From positions 1 through 6,089 of the forward strand of contig JACMJI010000091.1 in the NCBI GenBank assembly GCA_014380705.1: a DNA stretch of 6,089 bases, given 5' to 3'. The notes beneath the pieces were generated by a model that was not told the DNA's origin, did not search any database, and saw only the letters and a list, made by a program, of their open reading frames with translations. Position 1 is the stretch's first letter, and every line of letters starts with the position of its first letter. This stretch comes from Gorillibacterium sp. (GTDB lineage Bacteria > Bacillota > Bacilli > Paenibacillales > NBRC-103111). Below, in pieces: positions 4,773 through 6,089 of this stretch. The translations under genes and the position numbers were made by a program.

Positions 4773-6089
4773 ATGGATCAAACATTAGAATTGCAACTGA
4801 ACAAAGCTTGCCTAACGCCCCCGGAGCAAGAGGAATTTGTTAAACTCCATCAGGATCCGGTGACGATCCTTCAAATGGGGGAGGGCAATTTTCTTCGCGG
4901 TTTTTTTGACTGGATGATTCAGCAAGCCCGTAATCAAGGCATTTATCAAGGTAGTATTGTTGTCACGCAGCCGACGGTCAGAGGGAAGGATAAGATTGAT
5001 GGTTTAAGAAAGCAAGATGGGCTTTATACCTTGGTGCTGCGCGGAATTGAGAATGGCGTGCCTGTAGAGCGTAAGGAACGAATCTCTGTATTCTCTTCTG
5101 CCCTCAATCCTTATGAGGATTGGGAGAGTTTCCTCAAGCTGGCTGAGAATCCGGACCTCCAGGTTGTTGTCTCCAACACAACGGAGGCAGGGCTGGTTTA
5201 CCGTCCCGAGCTGTACATTGAAGGGGAAGCCCTTGCCTCTTTTCCGGGAAAAATGACCCAGTTTCTCTATCGCCGTTATGTAACTTTTGCTGGTGCGGTT
5301 GATAGAGGTCTGCTGTTCCTACCCTGTGAGCTTCTTGAACGGAATGGAGATGAGCTGCTTGCTTGTATTCTTCGCTACAGTGAAGATTGGGGGCTGCCAG
5401 AGGCTTTCACCCGTTGGGTAAAGGAGCATAATCAGTTTCTCTGTACCCTTGTCGACCGGATTGTCACGGGTTATCCTGCCGCGGAAGCGGAAGCATGGTT
5501 TGAAGAGTGGGGGCATCGCGACCCGTTCTTGTGTACTGCTGAACCCTATCATTTTCTAGCCATTGAGGGTGATCCATCGCTTGAGGCATGGCTTCCGCTG
5601 CAGCGTGCCGGTCTTAATGTGCATTGGGTTAAGGATCTGACCCCGTTTAGATTGCGTAAAGTTCGTCTGCTTAACGGGGCGCATACGCTCATGACGCCGC
5701 TTGCCATTCTCTATGGATTGGAACATGTGCGCGAGGTTATGGAGAACGAGGCTTTTAACGGCTACGTCCGTCGAGTGATTCAGGAGGAGGTTATTCCTTC
5801 GGTACCGCTTCCTGAACAAGAATTGAAAGACTATGCAGAATCCATCTACGAGCGCTTTCTCAATCCGTTTATCCACCATCGACTTTATGATATAGCGATG
5901 AACAGTGTAAGTAAATTCAAGGTGAGGCTGCTGCCTTCCCTACTTTATTATTCCGATCATGGGCTTGCATTGCCACAAGGGATAACATGCTCTTTAGCGG
6001 GCTTACTTCGTTACTATAAAGTTAGCAAGACCGAGCAGGGATACGTGGGCACCACTTTAGCGGGAACTAAGTACACCGTACGTGATGAA
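4773..6089 (+). CDS. uxaB: tagaturonate reductase (altronate oxidoreductase) UxaB, 3'-truncated by window edge
   Basis: This enzyme reduces D-tagaturonate to D-altronate with NADH, the step after UxaC in galacturonate breakdown. It belongs to the long-chain mannitol dehydrogenase family. The frame is open for 439 codons to the right edge; family members are about 480-490 residues, so only a short C-terminal piece is missing. Signatures are the nucleotide-binding QMGEGNFLRGFFDWM (34-48), QPTVRGK (66-72), VVVSNTTEAGLVY (131-143), FLPCELLERNG (182-192), TLVDRIVTGYP (225-235), the catalytic-site KVRLLNGAHT (296-305, with Lys296, Asn301, His304) and SKFKVRLLPSLL (380-391). The paralogue UxuB (fructuronate reductase) shares the fold. 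The GEGNFLRGF start, LPCELLERNG and the RFLNPFIHH segment (361-369) fit UxaB better. The galacturonate branch then needs UxaA, expected beyond the window. Confidence 0.94.
   Translation, partial: MDQTLELQLNKACLTPPEQEEFVKLHQDPVTILQMGEGNFLRGFFDWMIQQARNQGIYQGSIVVTQPTVRGKDKIDGLRKQDGLYTLVLRGIENGVPVERKERISVFSSALNPYEDWESFLKLAENPDLQVVVSNTTEAGLVYRPELYIEGEALASFPGKMTQFLYRRYVTFAGAVDRGLLFLPCELLERNGDELLACILRYSEDWGLPEAFTRWVKEHNQFLCTLVDRIVTGYPAAEAEAWFEEWGHRDPFLCTAEPYHFLAIEGDPSLEAWLPLQRAGLNVHWVKDLTPFRLRKVRLLNGAHTLMTPLAILYGLEHVREVMENEAFNGYVRRVIQEEVIPSVPLPEQELKDYAESIYERFLNPFIHHRLYDIAMNSVSKFKVRLLPSLLYYSDHGLALPQGITCSLAGLLRYYKVSKTEQGYVGTTLAGTKYTVRDE

Noticed and set aside
3656..4781. Short minus-strand frames within uxaC and across the uxaC-uxaB junction.
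   Set aside because: They are shadows of strongly conserved coding sequence on the other strand, with no start signals of their own.
5319..5879. Two minus-strand frames of 77 and 107 codons within uxaB.
   Set aside because: The plus strand here encodes continuous UxaB with all family motifs; the antisense frames have no recognisable domains.
1..6089. CRISPR array, tRNA, rRNA, insertion sequence, toxin-antitoxin or defence system.
   Set aside because: No regularly spaced repeats, cloverleaf sequence, transposase, terminal inverted repeats or defence-type proteins were seen.

Overview
The window looks like a chromosomal segment from a Bacillota bacterium, most plausibly Paenibacillus or a close relative. 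Signs of this are strong GGAGG-type ribosome binding sites, TATAAT-like -10 boxes, moderate GC content, a GTG start, and the protein families present. The genus is inferred from general resemblance; no search was run.

Layout from left to right. (1) Positions 2-760 (+) hold the C-terminal three quarters of a LacI/GalR-family repressor whose DNA-binding head lies outside the window. (2) Positions 908-1786 (+) encode an orphan multi-pass membrane protein of unknown function, with its own Shine-Dalgarno and a clear intrinsic terminator at 1867-1898. (3) On the minus strand, an AraC-family regulator (3145-2294) is followed 48 bp downstream by a small standalone DsrE/YedF-C-terminal-like protein (2245-1907), perhaps co-transcribed. 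(4) Divergent from the araC-type gene is a hexuronate catabolic operon: uxaC (3351-4757, glucuronate/galacturonate isomerase) and, 15 bp later, uxaB (4773 to the window end, tagaturonate reductase). uxaB is open to the right edge and lacks its last few dozen codons.

Together UxaC and UxaB convert D-galacturonate to D-tagaturonate and then to D-altronate, the first two steps of pectin-derived galacturonate use. The next step (UxaA, altronate dehydratase) would be expected just right of the window. The divergent AraC-type regulator is the obvious candidate controller. The 205-bp spacer between it and uxaC holds three direct copies of AANATAAGCRA at offsets of 21 and 9 bp, a fourth near-copy inverted, a hairpin followed by seven Ts, and a symmetric TTATAA element that reads as a -10 box on both strands.

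I see no CRISPR array, tRNA, rRNA, insertion sequence or defence system. Most of the window is recognisable metabolism. The parts worth a second look are the uxaC/araC control region, the DsrE-like partner and the orphan membrane protein.
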